From Sulfitobacter sp. (GTDB lineage Bacteria; Pseudomonadota; Alphaproteobacteria; Rhodobacterales; Rhodobacteraceae): 64,000 bases of DNA. Below are positions 26,140 through 37,500 of the stretch, one piece after another (within the stretch, counting starts at the first letter, position 1; every line of letters starts with the position of its first letter). A program made the position numbers and the translations under genes. The notes under the pieces are model-generated. The model saw only the letters and a list, made by a program, of their open reading frames with translations. It did no database searches and had not been told where the DNA came from. The stretch is from NCBI GenBank assembly GCA_024636405.1, contig JAGXHC010000227.1, forward strand, positions 1-64,000, in the 5' to 3' direction.

Positions 26140-27762
26140 TTAAACGCCCTGTTCCTTGAGCGCTAGATCATCGCGCAGCGGAACGGTCTGACGTTCGATC
26201 ATCCGGTGCACCTTCGGCGGCCCCTCGCCGCAGTGCAAACCACGCAGTTGATTGGACTGCGTGGCATCCGCATTTGTGCGGCGCTCATTGTGGCGCACAT
26301 ATTCGCCCCACGTCGGGACGTGGTAACTTTCGCTCCAGTGGTCGGGAAATTCGAGGTCGCGCAGCAGTACCCATTGCTGCGCCCCGTCCCGGATCCGGAT
26401 CCGCCGCCGCTGGCGCATCGCGGCAAGAAAGGCAGGCACATCCGCTTGGGCGATTTCGTAATCCACCATCACCATCACTGGGCCACTGCGGTAGTTCAGA
26501 TGGAACTGCGTGTCGGGCTCCTTGAAACGGTTCAGCGGGGCAAGGTCGAGGCCCGCAAATTCGGGCAGGGGAAGCTTCAGACCGATCAGCGCGCCGATGA
26601 TCAGCAGGACGGCTGCGACCGTCAGTGCAGTCGGCGCGCCGCTGCGTTCGGCCAATGCGCCCCAGATCAGGCTGCCCACCGCCATGCCGCCGAACGTGCC
26701 CGTCTGGTACAGCGCCAGCGCCCGGCCCACGACCCATCGCGGCGTCGAAAGCTGGATCGTCACGTTGAACATCGACAGCGCCAGCACCCAACAGGCCCCC
26801 GTTATCAGGAGCGCCAAGGCCGCGACGACTGCGCTGCCCCCAAGCGCCAGCACCCCGCAGCTGATCCCGAAGCCTACGAATGATCCGCGCGCGATGATCT
26901 CGTTGCGGAAGCGTTCGCGCAGCCGGGCGTTGGCCAGCGCGCCCGCCACCGCGCCCGTGCCGAAACAACCCAGCAGCACGCCATAGACAAAGGCCGTGCC
27001 CTGCAACGTCTCGCGGACCAGCACGGGCAGCAGCGCCAGAAGTGCGATGGCGGACAGGCCGAACCAGAACCCGCGCAGGATCACCCGCAACAGGTTGGGC
27101 GACATCGCGACATAGCGCAGGCCTGCGGCAAAGGCGCTGCCCATCGGTTCGCGCGGCAGATGCGTGTCGCGGGCAGGGGCCTTCCAGCGCAGAAGGGCGA
27201 GGATGATGGCGACATAGCTGAAGGCGTTGACCGCAAAGGCCGCTGCCGCCCCGGCAATCGCCACGATCGCGCCGCCTGCCGCCGGGCCTACGGAGCGCAT
27301 CAGGTTGAACCCCATGGAGTTCAGCGAGACAGCCGTTGGCAGCTCTTCGCGGCTGACGATGTCGCCCATGGTCGCTTGCCAAGACGGGTTGTGCAGTGCC
27401 GTGCCGCAACCGATCAGGAACGTGAACCCCAGCAGCGACCAGGGCGTCAGCCATCCCTCGAACGCCATGAAGGTCAGCGCGACCGACACCACGAACATGA
27501 ACGCCTGCGCGATCAGCATCACCCGGCGGCGGTCGAAATTGTCTGCAAACACACCCGCCAGAAGCGAAAAAATCATGATTGGCAGAGTGACGGACCCCTG
27601 CACCAAGGCGACCATGCTTTGCGAGCTTGACAGCGATGTCATCAGCCATGCCGCCCCCACAGCCTGGACCAGCCCGCCGAAATTGGACGCCAAGGCGGCG
27701 ACCCAAAGCGAGCGGAAGGTTTGGTTGCGAAACAGCAGCAGGGGGGAAATGCGGTCTGGCAT
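26140..27762 (-). CDS. MFS exporter of the EntS/DUF894 type with C-terminal ABM-like domain
   Basis: A 540-residue transporter. The first 400 residues contain about twelve hydrophobic segments, with the MFS loop motif ADNFDRRRVMLIAQ (about 60-73) after helix 2. The last 110 residues form the soluble domain often found in this family (VMVDYEIAQADVPAFLAAMR, WVLLRDLEFPDHWSE), which resembles antibiotic-biosynthesis monooxygenase folds. The ATG at 27762 starts MPDRISPLLLFRN, the family-typical N terminus; the ATG at 27795 adds eleven atypical residues. It is convergent with the AKR-RidA gene (4-bp gap) and probably exports a small organic compound. Confidence 0.88.
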   Translation of the reverse strand: MPDRISPLLLFRNQTFRSLWVAALASNFGGLVQAVGAAWLMTSLSSSQSMVALVQGSVTLPIMIFSLLAGVFADNFDRRRVMLIAQAFMFVVSVALTFMAFEGWLTPWSLLGFTFLIGCGTALHNPSWQATMGDIVSREELPTAVSLNSMGFNLMRSVGPAAGGAIVAIAGAAAAFAVNAFSYVAIILALLRWKAPARDTHLPREPMGSAFAAGLRYVAMSPNLLRVILRGFWFGLSAIALLALLPVLVRETLQGTAFVYGVLLGCFGTGAVAGALANARLRERFRNEIIARGSFVGFGISCGVLALGGSAVVAALALLITGACWVLALSMFNVTIQLSTPRWVVGRALALYQTGTFGGMAVGSLIWGALAERSGAPTALTVAAVLLIIGALIGLKLPLPEFAGLDLAPLNRFKEPDTQFHLNYRSGPVMVMVDYEIAQADVPAFLAAMRQRRRIRIRDGAQQWVLLRDLEFPDHWSESYHVPTWGEYVRHNERRTNADATQSNQLRGLHCGEGPPKVHRMIERQTVPLRDDLALKEQGV

Positions 27763-27953
27763 CGGGGTTACCTTGTCCGGCCCGGAACGCGCCAAGGGCG
27801 TCGGGTGTTAGCTTGTAGGGGCTGGTCAAACTGATCGCATGGCGGGCGCGTGATTGGAAGTGCCAGGCTTGAAATCGCCCCGATGCGAAAAAATTATCGC
27901 CCTGTTGCAGGGATCAATTGCATCTGGGAACGCAGTCTGGCCGCCAGTCTGCC

Positions 27954-28220
27954 TTATCCGCCACGCAATCCCATATCCCAAAATCCGACCTCTAGCCGGG
28001 TTGCGGTGGTAAAGTGGGCTTGCAAATGCGGCCTGCGCGCTGATCTGGCAAAGTCTGGCCCAAGGCGTCGCAAAGCAGCCGCATCAATCATTTGCCCGAC
28101 AGACGCCATGACGCTTTGATATCCCGCATCGGCGTAGGTTTCGATCCAGTCCCGATAGGGCGTACCCAGCATATCTTCTATCGTGCGCCGTTCACGCAGA
28201 TTAAGCTCTGTATGCGCCAT
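27954..28220 (-). pseudogene. Chimeric remnant: IS30 transposase start joined to TenA C-terminus
   Basis: This 88-codon frame starts MAHTELNLRERRTIEDML, the N-terminus expected of an IS30-family transposase. It then changes at about 28166 to PYRDWIETYADAGYQSV and finally FTTATRLEVGFWDMGLR, which matches the C-terminal third of TenA/thiaminase II. A complete TenA has about 220 residues, so about two thirds are missing, and nearly all of the transposase is gone. The frame is open across the junction, which is probably chance. It retains an AAGGAG ribosome site from the IS and might be translated, but no TenA active site is present. Confidence 0.7.
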
Positions 28221-28283
28221 CTTTCATTCTCCTTGCTTTCCAGCAAGATAGGGGAAATTTTGCAACCCAGTATAGAATGTGCC
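28167..28283 (-). mobile_element. Left-end remnant of an IS30-family insertion sequence
   Basis: It contains the first 18 codons of an IS30-like transposase, its AAGGAG ribosome site, and about 60 bp of upstream sequence that should contain the terminal inverted repeat (the stretch near 28250-28283). The rest of the element was lost by the deletion that brought in tenA. The outer boundary is estimated, since no intact copy is available for comparison. Confidence 0.5.
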
Positions 28284-28425
28284 GCGGCTACATGCTTAAT
28301 CCGCATAATCTTAATTATGTAATTACTACCGCTTTGCCGTAAGCCTGCTGCACTGGCACCCTGATCCCGCGCGCGTCCGTACGGGCTGGCTTGATCTGGA
28401 AATGGCTTTGGTCTTAATCGGCGGC

Positions 28426-28908
28426 CTAGTTGCCGACAAGCTTGGACATAATCTGGTGCAAGCTGTCGCGTTCAGCCTTGGTGATATTTGCAAAAATCCG
28501 GTCTTCATGCGCAATGATCGCGGCCTTCACCTTGTCGTTCAAATGCTGGCCCTTCAACGTCGCGCGCAGCGCATAGGCGCGTCTGTCGGTCAATGCGCGT
28601 TCGCGGCGGATCAGGTCCAGCCCCTCAAGCTCGTCGACGATCACCACCATGCCAGAGCGTTCAATCGACAGGGCCGCGGCAACATCGCTTTGGTTGATAT
28701 CGGGGTTGGCGATGACCACCGACAAGACCGACATACTGCGCTGGTTAAGGTTGAACCCTAACAGCAATTCACGCAGATCGCGCTGGATGGTGACCCACGC
28801 ACGCTTGATCAGATAGCCGGTAAAACCGGGCAGATTGCTTTTCTTGATGGCTTGCGACAGGTCACAATCAGCGTCAGCCAAGATCAAGGGGTCTGTCTGT
28901 CTGGTCAT
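28426..28908 (-). CDS. MarR-family transcriptional regulator
   Basis: A 160-residue winged-helix regulator. The recognition region NPDINQSDVAAALSIERSGMVVIVDELEGLDL and the wing RRERALTDRRAYALRATLKG are typical of MarR dimers. The ATG at 28908 has AGGA six bases upstream; the in-frame ATG at 28932 falls inside an inverted repeat that looks like the operator, so it is less likely. It is divergent from the DUF3237 gene, a common arrangement in which MarR represses itself and its neighbour until a phenolic or similar ligand binds. Confidence 0.9.
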   Translation of the reverse strand: MTRQTDPLILADADCDLSQAIKKSNLPGFTGYLIKRAWVTIQRDLRELLLGFNLNQRSMSVLSVVIANPDINQSDVAAALSIERSGMVVIVDELEGLDLIRRERALTDRRAYALRATLKGQHLNDKVKAAIIAHEDRIFANITKAERDSLHQIMSKLVGN

Positions 28909-28921
28909 CGCGTCCTCGCTT

Positions 28922-28950
28922 TGTTCTGACATAGAACAGTATGTCGAACA
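28922..28950. promoter_or_regulatory. Candidate MarR operator
   Basis: TGTTCTGACATA (28922-28933) and TATGTCGAACA (28940-28950) form an inverted repeat around GAACAG, with one base missing in the right arm. It lies 14 bp upstream of the marR ATG and between marR and the DUF3237 gene, as expected for autoregulation and divergent control. Confidence 0.6.
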
Positions 28951-29042
28951 GGCGTTTTCATGCAAGCAGAATGCGCGGGCTTGTGCGCAGTGGCTGTGCC
29001 ATTGCATGATCCTGCCGGAAGCTCTTCGCACAAAGGATCATC

Positions 29043-29510
29043 ATGTCGCTTTTGCCGCCCCCAGCCCTGCGCCACATCACCGACCTGACCGTGACGCTTG
29101 ATCCGATCCGCCACATGAACCAAGGGCGGGCGGGCTTTCGGCGGATCATCCCGATTGTCGGTGGGACGGCTGCGGGGCCGATGATCAACGGCAAGATCCT
29201 GAATGTAGGCGCTGACTGGCAAACGCAATTCGCCAGCGGTCTGACCGAACTTGACACGCGCTATGCCATTGAAACGGATGACGGGGCGATCATCGAGATC
29301 AAGAACTATGGCTACAGGCATGGCCCGGCCGAGGTGCTGGATGCGCTGGTGCGCGGCGAGGACGTGCCCCCTGACGCCTATTACATGCGGACCCACGCGC
29401 GGCTTGAATCCGGCGATGACCGCTATGCTTGGGTGAACCACACGCTTTTCCTCGGCCATGGTGCACGGATGAACGGGCTGGTGCAAATGTCGCTCTTTGC
29501 GATTGACTGA
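29043..29510 (+). CDS. DUF3237/UPF0311-family protein
   Basis: A 155-residue single-domain protein. The pattern GRAGFRRIIPIVGGTAAGP, GKILNVGADWQ and YYMRTHARLESGDDRYAWVNHTLFLG matches DUF3237, a beta-barrel family of unknown function often found next to aromatic-catabolism and MarR genes. Divergent from marR with a palindrome between them, it is probably the regulator's main target. No catalytic residue can be assigned. A GC-rich hairpin follows the stop. Confidence 0.8.
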   Translation: MSLLPPPALRHITDLTVTLDPIRHMNQGRAGFRRIIPIVGGTAAGPMINGKILNVGADWQTQFASGLTELDTRYAIETDDGAIIEIKNYGYRHGPAEVLDALVRGEDVPPDAYYMRTHARLESGDDRYAWVNHTLFLGHGARMNGLVQMSLFAID

Positions 29511-29538
29511 TCCCGAGGGCGGAGGCCGCCGCTCGGGA
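29511..29538 (+). terminator. GC-rich hairpin after the DUF3237 gene
   Basis: TCCCGAG/CTCGGGA with inner GGCGG/CCGCC pairs directly after the stop codon. The T-run is short (AATTTG), so termination may be partial. Confidence 0.6.
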
Positions 29539-29787
29539 ATTTGCGCGGCGTCCCAAAGAAGTGCTTTCTTTCTGGGAACAGGCATGTTCAATTTTCCTTT
29601 GTGCCGCACAGGCCGAGGCGGCTGAGTTGGGCAGGATTGCGGTTGACCCTGTCAATTGTCAGCTTGCGGAACATCATTCCGTTATGCGGTATTGGCAGGC
29701 CCGAATTTAATGCTTAGGCTGCGCAAATCAGAGTCGCGAACATTCGTGGAGGAGCGTTCGCATCGGCTTGTTTAGGGAGGGGATCAT
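29539..29787. other. Promoter region of the beta-oxidation operon
   Basis: 249 bp without a gene, in front of the leader ORF and the acyl-CoA synthetase gene. It has GTTGAC and TTGTCA-like elements near 29640-29665 but no clear promoter pair. A strong ribosome site (AGGGAGGGG) ends it. Confidence 0.4.
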
Positions 29788-29835
29788 ATGGCCGCGAAAT
29801 CTGAACCAATGCGAGCGTCAGGTGACTGTTCATGA
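29788..29835 (+). CDS. 15-codon leader ORF coupled to the acyl-CoA synthetase gene
   Basis: After AGGGAGGGG, an ATG at 29788 opens a frame encoding MAAKSEPMRASGDCS. Its TGA overlaps the ATG of the next gene (ATGA at 29832-29835). The strong ribosome site belongs to this small ORF rather than to the synthetase, whose own site (CAGGTG) is weak, so reinitiation may set operon expression. The peptide has no run of regulatory codons, so attenuation by amino-acid supply is not suggested. Confidence 0.5.
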   Translation: MAAKSEPMRASGDCS

Positions 29836-31523
29836 CCGCCATGACCATGGAAGAGGCCATCCGTCACACCGTTTTGACCAACCCCACCTTCGAGGTGGTC
29901 GAGGCACAGGTGCGCGGTGTGACGTTTCGTACGTTCAAGAATATTCCCGGCACGGTTGCCGCCTTGATGCTGGCCAGCCGCGAACAGCACGACAATGGTG
30001 CTGCCGAGTTCCTGGTCTACCGCGACGAACGCTGGACCTATGATGAATTTTGCACGCAAGTGCACCGCCTGTCCCATGGCCTGCGCGACACGCTTGGCAT
30101 CCAAAAGGGCGACCGGGTTGGCATTGCGATGCGAAACTATCCCGAACTATTGATGCTGACGCTGGCCATCGCGTCTGTGGGCGCAGTAGTTGTCTTTGTG
30201 AACGCGTGGTGGACCACCGAAGAGCTGGATTATGCGTTACAAGACAGTGACGCCAAAACCATCTTTGCCGATCTTCCCCGACTGGAGCGGATGTTGCCAC
30301 TGCAAGGCGATCTGGGTCTGCGTCTGATCGGCGTGCGTGACGGCGAAGGGAAGACTGATCTGTCTTTTGGTCCGCTGGCCGCTGATATGCCAGACACCCC
30401 GATCAAAGGGATCACGCTGGACACGGATGATGATTTCGCCGTGATGTATTCGTCTGGCAGCACGGGCAAGCCAAAGGGCGTCGTGCAGACCCATCGCAGT
30501 GCCGTCAGCGCTGTGTACAGCTGGCTGATCCAGGCTGTTGCGGCCCCTTTGGTTAAGCCCGCCAAACCCGGTGACCCAGAGCCGCTGCGCCCCTCCGGGC
30601 TGGTGGTCACACCCCTGTTTCACGTCACCGCAACGCATCCGCTGTTCTTGTTGAGCCTGCCTGCCGGGGCGAAAATCTCGCTGTTGCACAAATGGGATGC
30701 CGAGGAAGCGGTGCGCGTGATCAATGCCGAAAAGGTCACGCGGTTTCTGGGCGTGCCGACACAATCTGCCGATCTGCTGGAAGCGGCGCGGCGGACGGGC
30801 GACACCCTGCCCTCGCTCACGTGGTTGGGCGCGGGCGGTGCGAAACGCCCCGCCGCTCAGGTTGCGCAGTTGCAAGACCAGTTTCCGACCGCCGAAATCG
30901 CAACGGGCTGGGGTATGACCGAAACCAACGCGCTTGGCATCGGGTTGGTCGGCGAGGAATATAACAAGCGCCCCGGTGTCGCGGGCAAGCTGCACCCGCC
31001 CTTGCAGGATGTGCGGTTTCTAGACGATAACGGCAACGATGTGCCAGTCGGGCAACTGGGCGAAATTACCGTGAAAAGCCCCGCCAACATGCGCTGTTAT
31101 CTGAACAAACCCGAAGCGACCGCCGAGACGATGCAAGACGGCTGGCTGCGCACGGGCGATCTGGGCGTGATCGATCAGGATGGCTTTATCACCATTCTGG
31201 ACCGCAAGAAGAACATCATCATCCGGGGTGGCGAAAACATCGCTTGTCTGGACGTCGAAGGCGCGTTGCACACGCATCCCGATGTGGTCGAGGCCTGCGC
31301 CTTTTCTGTGCCCGACGAACGGCTGGGCGAAGTGGTGGGTGCGGCGATTCAGGTGCGCGACGGCAAGACGATACCGTGCGAAGACATGGCCGCCCATCTC
31401 GCCGGACATCTCGCGCAATTCAAAATACCGCAACAATTGTGGTGCCAGGACGGGCCTTTGATCCGTGGTGCCACTGACAAGATTGACCGCCGTGCGATCC
31501 GCGCCGCGTGTCTGGAACTTTAG
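29832..31523 (+). CDS. Acyl-CoA synthetase (AMP-forming), fatty- or aryl-acid type
   Basis: A 563-residue ANL-superfamily ligase that activates a carboxylic acid to its CoA thioester via an acyl-adenylate. Core motifs are YSSGSTGKPKGVVQTH (A3, about 200-215), GWGMTETNALG (A5), GWLRTGDLG (A7) and DRKKNIIIRGGENIACLDVE (A8). The C-terminal catalytic lysine is expected in the segment ATDKIDRRAIR. It is the first enzyme of a tight operon of hydroxyacyl-CoA dehydrogenase, enoyl-CoA hydratase, acyl-CoA dehydrogenase, two SDRs and VOC, so its product probably feeds beta-oxidation. Chain length or ring type cannot be read. Confidence 0.9.
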   Translation: MTAMTMEEAIRHTVLTNPTFEVVEAQVRGVTFRTFKNIPGTVAALMLASREQHDNGAAEFLVYRDERWTYDEFCTQVHRLSHGLRDTLGIQKGDRVGIAMRNYPELLMLTLAIASVGAVVVFVNAWWTTEELDYALQDSDAKTIFADLPRLERMLPLQGDLGLRLIGVRDGEGKTDLSFGPLAADMPDTPIKGITLDTDDDFAVMYSSGSTGKPKGVVQTHRSAVSAVYSWLIQAVAAPLVKPAKPGDPEPLRPSGLVVTPLFHVTATHPLFLLSLPAGAKISLLHKWDAEEAVRVINAEKVTRFLGVPTQSADLLEAARRTGDTLPSLTWLGAGGAKRPAAQVAQLQDQFPTAEIATGWGMTETNALGIGLVGEEYNKRPGVAGKLHPPLQDVRFLDDNGNDVPVGQLGEITVKSPANMRCYLNKPEATAETMQDGWLRTGDLGVIDQDGFITILDRKKNIIIRGGENIACLDVEGALHTHPDVVEACAFSVPDERLGEVVGAAIQVRDGKTIPCEDMAAHLAGHLAQFKIPQQLWCQDGPLIRGATDKIDRRAIRAACLEL

Positions 31524-31553
31524 GCCGTCTGGCCTGACACGAAAGGAAGACAA

Positions 31554-32842
<1,289 letters not shown>

Positions 32843-32846
<4 letters not shown>

Positions 32847-33622
32847 GCTATGAATACATCACTACCGAAAAGCAGGGGCATATCCTGATCGTAACCATGA
32901 ACAGGCCCGAAGTTTACAACGCGGTCAACGCAGACATGCATCAGGAAATGAGCGATTGCTGGGATGATTTCGCGGCCGACCAAGACCTGTGGGTGGCCGT
33001 GCTGACCGGGGCGGGGGACAAGGCGTTTTCTGCCGGGAACGATCTGAAGGCGACCGCATCGGGCGGGTCCAAAAAAACGCTGGCCGCAACGGGCTTTGCC
33101 GGTTTGTCTTCCAGATTTGATCTGGAAAAGCCGATCATCGCAGCCGTAAACGGTTTTGCGATGGGTGGCGGGTTTGAAACGGCGTTGTCCTGCGACATTA
33201 TCCTTGCGTCAGAGAATGCAAAGTTTGCCCTGCCCGAGGTCAAGGTGGGTTTCTTTGCATCGGCCTCTGGTGTGCAGCGCCTGTCCCGCTACATCGGTAG
33301 GCTGGCAGCACAGGAATTGATGCTGACGGGCCGCACGATTGATGCGGCAGAAGCGCATAAGCTTGGCTGCTGCAACGAAGTTCTGCCCGCCGACAAACTG
33401 ATGGCACGGGCCATGGAGGTGGCCGAACAGTTATGTTCCGTTTCGCCCTCGTCGGTCAAGGCGACCAAGCGGATCCTGAACAGCATGTTGGTGGCCGATG
33501 GCTTGCCCGAAAGTCTGGAATACAGCCGCGTCGTGCAAGGCGATCTTGCTCAGACCGAAGATTTCAAGGAAGGCGTTCAAGCCTTTGTCGATAAACGCAA
33601 ACCCAAGTGGGTCAATAAATAA
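32843..33622 (+). CDS. Enoyl-CoA hydratase/isomerase
   Basis: A 259-residue crotonase-fold protein. The first oxyanion-hole segment is AFSAGNDLKATA, the second VNGFAMGGGFETALSCDIILAS, and LPEVKVGFFASASGVQRL carries residues in the region of the second catalytic Glu. It starts within the hydroxyacyl-CoA dehydrogenase stop (ATGA). Together these two catalyse steps 2 and 3 of beta-oxidation. Isomerase or dehalogenase activity cannot be excluded for a crotonase. Confidence 0.9.
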
Positions 33623-33650
33623 TCCGAATTCAACTGCCAGGAGGCAACGC

Positions 33651-34960
<1,310 letters not shown>

Positions 34961-34964
<4 letters not shown>

Positions 34965-35728
34965 CCCTTTTTGACCTGACCGGAAAGGTGGCGCTGTTAA
35001 CCGGCGCCTCCAAAGGCATGGGGCTGGCGATGGCCAAAGCCCTTGCCGAACATGGCGCAACCGTTGTGATTTCGGCGCGCAAACAGGATCAGCTGGATGT
35101 TGCCGTGGCCGAGATCAACGCGCTCGGCAAAGGAAAGGCCTATGCCGTCGCGTGCAATGTGGGCTACAAGGAACAGCTTCAGGCGCTGGTCGATGAAACC
35201 CACAAGGTCGCGGGCAAGATCGACATTGTGATCGGGAATGCGGGGGTAAACCCCTATTACGGTCCTACGTCTGAAATCCCTGATGATGCCTATCAGAAAA
35301 CCATGAATGCCAACGTGCAATCGAACCTTTGGCTGGCGCAGATGGTAGCACCAGACATGATCGAGAAAGGCACTGGCTCGATGGCGTTCACGTCTTCCAT
35401 CGGGGCGTTCAAACCGTCGGCGATGCTGGGCACCTATGGCATGTCGAAACTTGCGCTGATCGGGCTGGTGCGCAACCTGGCGGCCGAGTTCGGCCCAAGG
35501 GGCATCCGTTTCAACGCGATCTGTCCCGGCCTTGTGCGCACCGAATTTGCCCGCGAGCTTTGGGACAATCCGGAAGTCGAAAAGCGCATCAAGAACGAGA
35601 TACCCCTGCGCCGTCTTGGCGAGCCGGAGGACTTCGCGGGGCTTGCCGTCTACCTCGCCTCTGACGCCAGCCGCTACATGACCGGTCAGGCGCTGACCGT
35701 TTGTGGCGGATCGAACATGTGGACCTAA
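34961..35728 (+). CDS. SDR-family oxidoreductase
   Basis: A 255-residue short-chain dehydrogenase/reductase. It has the cofactor motif TGASKGMGLAMAKAL (about 14-28), NAGV (about 89-92), the catalytic Ser in FTSSIGAFKPSAMLGTYGMSK and the Tyr-Lys pair in YGMSK. PGLVRTEFARELW is the usual C-terminal cofactor loop. The start overlaps the acyl-CoA dehydrogenase stop (ATGA). It resembles 3-oxoacyl reductases and could interconvert hydroxy and oxo groups of the pathway intermediate. Confidence 0.9.
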
Positions 35729-35737
35729 GGGGCTGAT

Positions 35738-36526
35738 ATGGAACTCAAGGATAAAATCTGTGTCGTGACCGGTGCCGCCAGCGGCATTGGCAAGGCACTG
35801 GCGATCAAGTTCGCAGCGGAGGGTGCCAAAAAAGTCGTCTGCGTCGATCTTAACAAAGACGGCGCGCAGGCTGTGGCCGATCAGGTCGGCGGCGTGGCCT
35901 ACGGTGTGAACGTCGCGGTCGAGCAAGAGATCGCGGATATGATCGAAGCGGTTGAAGCGGACATCGGCCCGATTGACCTGTTCTGCTCGAACGCCGGCAT
36001 TCTGGTGGCAGGCGGTATGGAAGTGGCCAACGACGATTGGCAACGCATCTGGGACATCAACGTGATGGCGCATGTCTGGGCCGCCCGTCATCTGGTGCCG
36101 CGCATGATCGCGCGCGGCGGTGGGTATCTTCTGAACACCGCGTCTGCGGCGGGTCTGCTAAATCAGGTCGGCTGTGCGCCTTACGGTGTGACCAAACATG
36201 CGGCAGTTGCCTTGGCCGAATGGCTGGCGCTGACCCATGGCGACGACGGGATCAAGGTTTCGGTGCTCTGCCCCCAAGCTGTGCGCAGCGAAATGACCCG
36301 CGGGCACGAAGATTCGGTGGCTTCGATAGACGGACTGCTTGAACCGGAACCCGTCGCCGATGCCTGTGTCGAGACGATCCGCAACGAGACCTTCCTTGTG
36401 CTGCCGCACCCGCAGGTGCTGGATTATATGCGCAAGAAAACCGAGAATTATGACCGTTGGATCGGCGGGATGCGCAAGCTGAACCGCACCTACGGCCATG
36501 TGCGTAACCCAAAGAAAGAAGCATAA
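35738..36526 (+). CDS. SDR-family oxidoreductase
   Basis: A 262-residue short-chain dehydrogenase. TGAASGIGKALAIKF binds NAD(P), CSNAGI is the NAG motif, and TASAAGLLNQVGCAPYGVTK holds the Ser and the Tyr-Lys pair. A small spacer (9 bp) separates it from the preceding SDR; its TAA overlaps the next ATG (TAATG). Two SDRs in one operon suggest two different redox positions on the substrate, or two chiral products. Confidence 0.9.
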   Translation: MELKDKICVVTGAASGIGKALAIKFAAEGAKKVVCVDLNKDGAQAVADQVGGVAYGVNVAVEQEIADMIEAVEADIGPIDLFCSNAGILVAGGMEVANDDWQRIWDINVMAHVWAARHLVPRMIARGGGYLLNTASAAGLLNQVGCAPYGVTKHAAVALAEWLALTHGDDGIKVSVLCPQAVRSEMTRGHEDSVASIDGLLEPEPVADACVETIRNETFLVLPHPQVLDYMRKKTENYDRWIGGMRKLNRTYGHVRNPKKEA

Positions 36527-36897
36527 TGATCGGATATACCACTGTTGGCACCTCGGATATGGAGCGCGCCAAGAAATTCTATTGCGATCTGTTTGAAAGC
36601 AAAGGCGCCAAGGTCATGGTCGATGCGGGTCGCATTGCGATGATCGGCACCGGCGGCGGTGCGCCGATGATTTCGGTCTGCGAGCCTTACAACAAAGAAG
36701 CCCCCCACCCCGGCAACGGTGTGATGGTGGCCTTTACCGCTCAGACAAAGCCCGAAGTCGACGCAATCTATGCCCGCGCGATTGAACTGGGCGCGACCTG
36801 TGATGGTCCTCCCGGCCAGCGCGTGCCAGACCGCTTTTACGGTGCCTATGTGCGCGATCATGATGGCAACAAACTGTGTTTCTTCAAGTTCGCTTAA
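36526..36897 (+). CDS. VOC-superfamily protein
   Basis: A 123-residue single-domain VOC protein with MIGYTTVGTSDMERAKKFYCDLF and YVRDHDGNKLCFFKF. It is the last gene of the operon, overlapping the SDR stop by one base (TAATG), and is followed by a strong terminator. It may be an epimerase- or lyase-like accessory of the acyl-CoA pathway; function is unassigned. Confidence 0.78.
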   Translation: MIGYTTVGTSDMERAKKFYCDLFESKGAKVMVDAGRIAMIGTGGGAPMISVCEPYNKEAPHPGNGVMVAFTAQTKPEVDAIYARAIELGATCDGPPGQRVPDRFYGAYVRDHDGNKLCFFKFA

Positions 36898-36970
36898 GCG
36901 GAAAAGAAGACAGGCGCTGACGTTGGCGCTGCACAGTTCAAAGCTATTGCGCCAGATTTACGCCTTTCTT

Positions 36971-36999
36971 GGACGGTCCTCTTGCGAGGGCCGTCTTTT
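36971..36999 (+). terminator. Intrinsic terminator of the beta-oxidation operon
   Basis: GACGGTCCTC pairs with GAGGGCCGTC (one G-T wobble) around TTGC and is followed by TTTT. It closes the 29.8-36.9 kb operon. Confidence 0.85.
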
Positions 37000-37016
37000 G
37001 GTGATTGGCTTTTGAT

Positions 37017-37490
37017 ATGGGAAAAACCTTCGATCCAAATGACGTTCTAGCGCTCCCGCTTATGGCGACGGTCGCAACAATTGCCGATGATGGCGCTCCG
37101 CGAAATGCGCCGATGTGGTTCATTTGGGAAGAAGAAGCGATCTGGTTGCTCGCCTCCAAGACCACCAGCTCTGTAACGCGGCTGCAAGGTGATCCCAGAT
37201 GTGCCATCGAAATCGTACACTTTGACAAAGACGCAGGCGTCTTGCTGCATTTGGGCCTGCGGGGGCAGGCAAGTATTGAACCGATGTCACCAGATAGATT
37301 TCGCCGACTGCTCAAGAAATATCTTGGTGACGCGGAAAACTGGAACGCTTGGTTCATTGAAAATATAGCGTCGATTGATGACCCCGACGGGCGGTTGATC
37401 AGGTTGGTGCCCGATCATGTCTACACCAACAACGTCTCGTACTTCAGAACGGGGCCTGACTTGGCTTGGCCGCCAGAGCCCGCTTTCTGA
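37017..37490 (+). CDS. Pyridoxamine 5'-phosphate oxidase/F420-type flavoprotein-like protein
   Basis: A 157-residue split-barrel flavin-binding-fold protein. MATVATIADDGAPRNAPMWFIW and LLASKTTSSVTRLQGDPRCAIEI are typical of the PNPOx-like superfamily, with the cofactor strand near residue 50. The ATG at 37017 begins MGKTFDP; an in-frame TTG at 37005 is less likely. It lies just after the operon terminator and is convergent with the amidohydrolase gene (10-bp gap, containing the small palindrome TGAACA/TGTTCA). Reaction unknown. Confidence 0.75.
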   Translation: MGKTFDPNDVLALPLMATVATIADDGAPRNAPMWFIWEEEAIWLLASKTTSSVTRLQGDPRCAIEIVHFDKDAGVLLHLGLRGQASIEPMSPDRFRRLLKKYLGDAENWNAWFIENIASIDDPDGRLIRLVPDHVYTNNVSYFRTGPDLAWPPEPAF

Positions 37491-37500
37491 ACAAGTCTGT

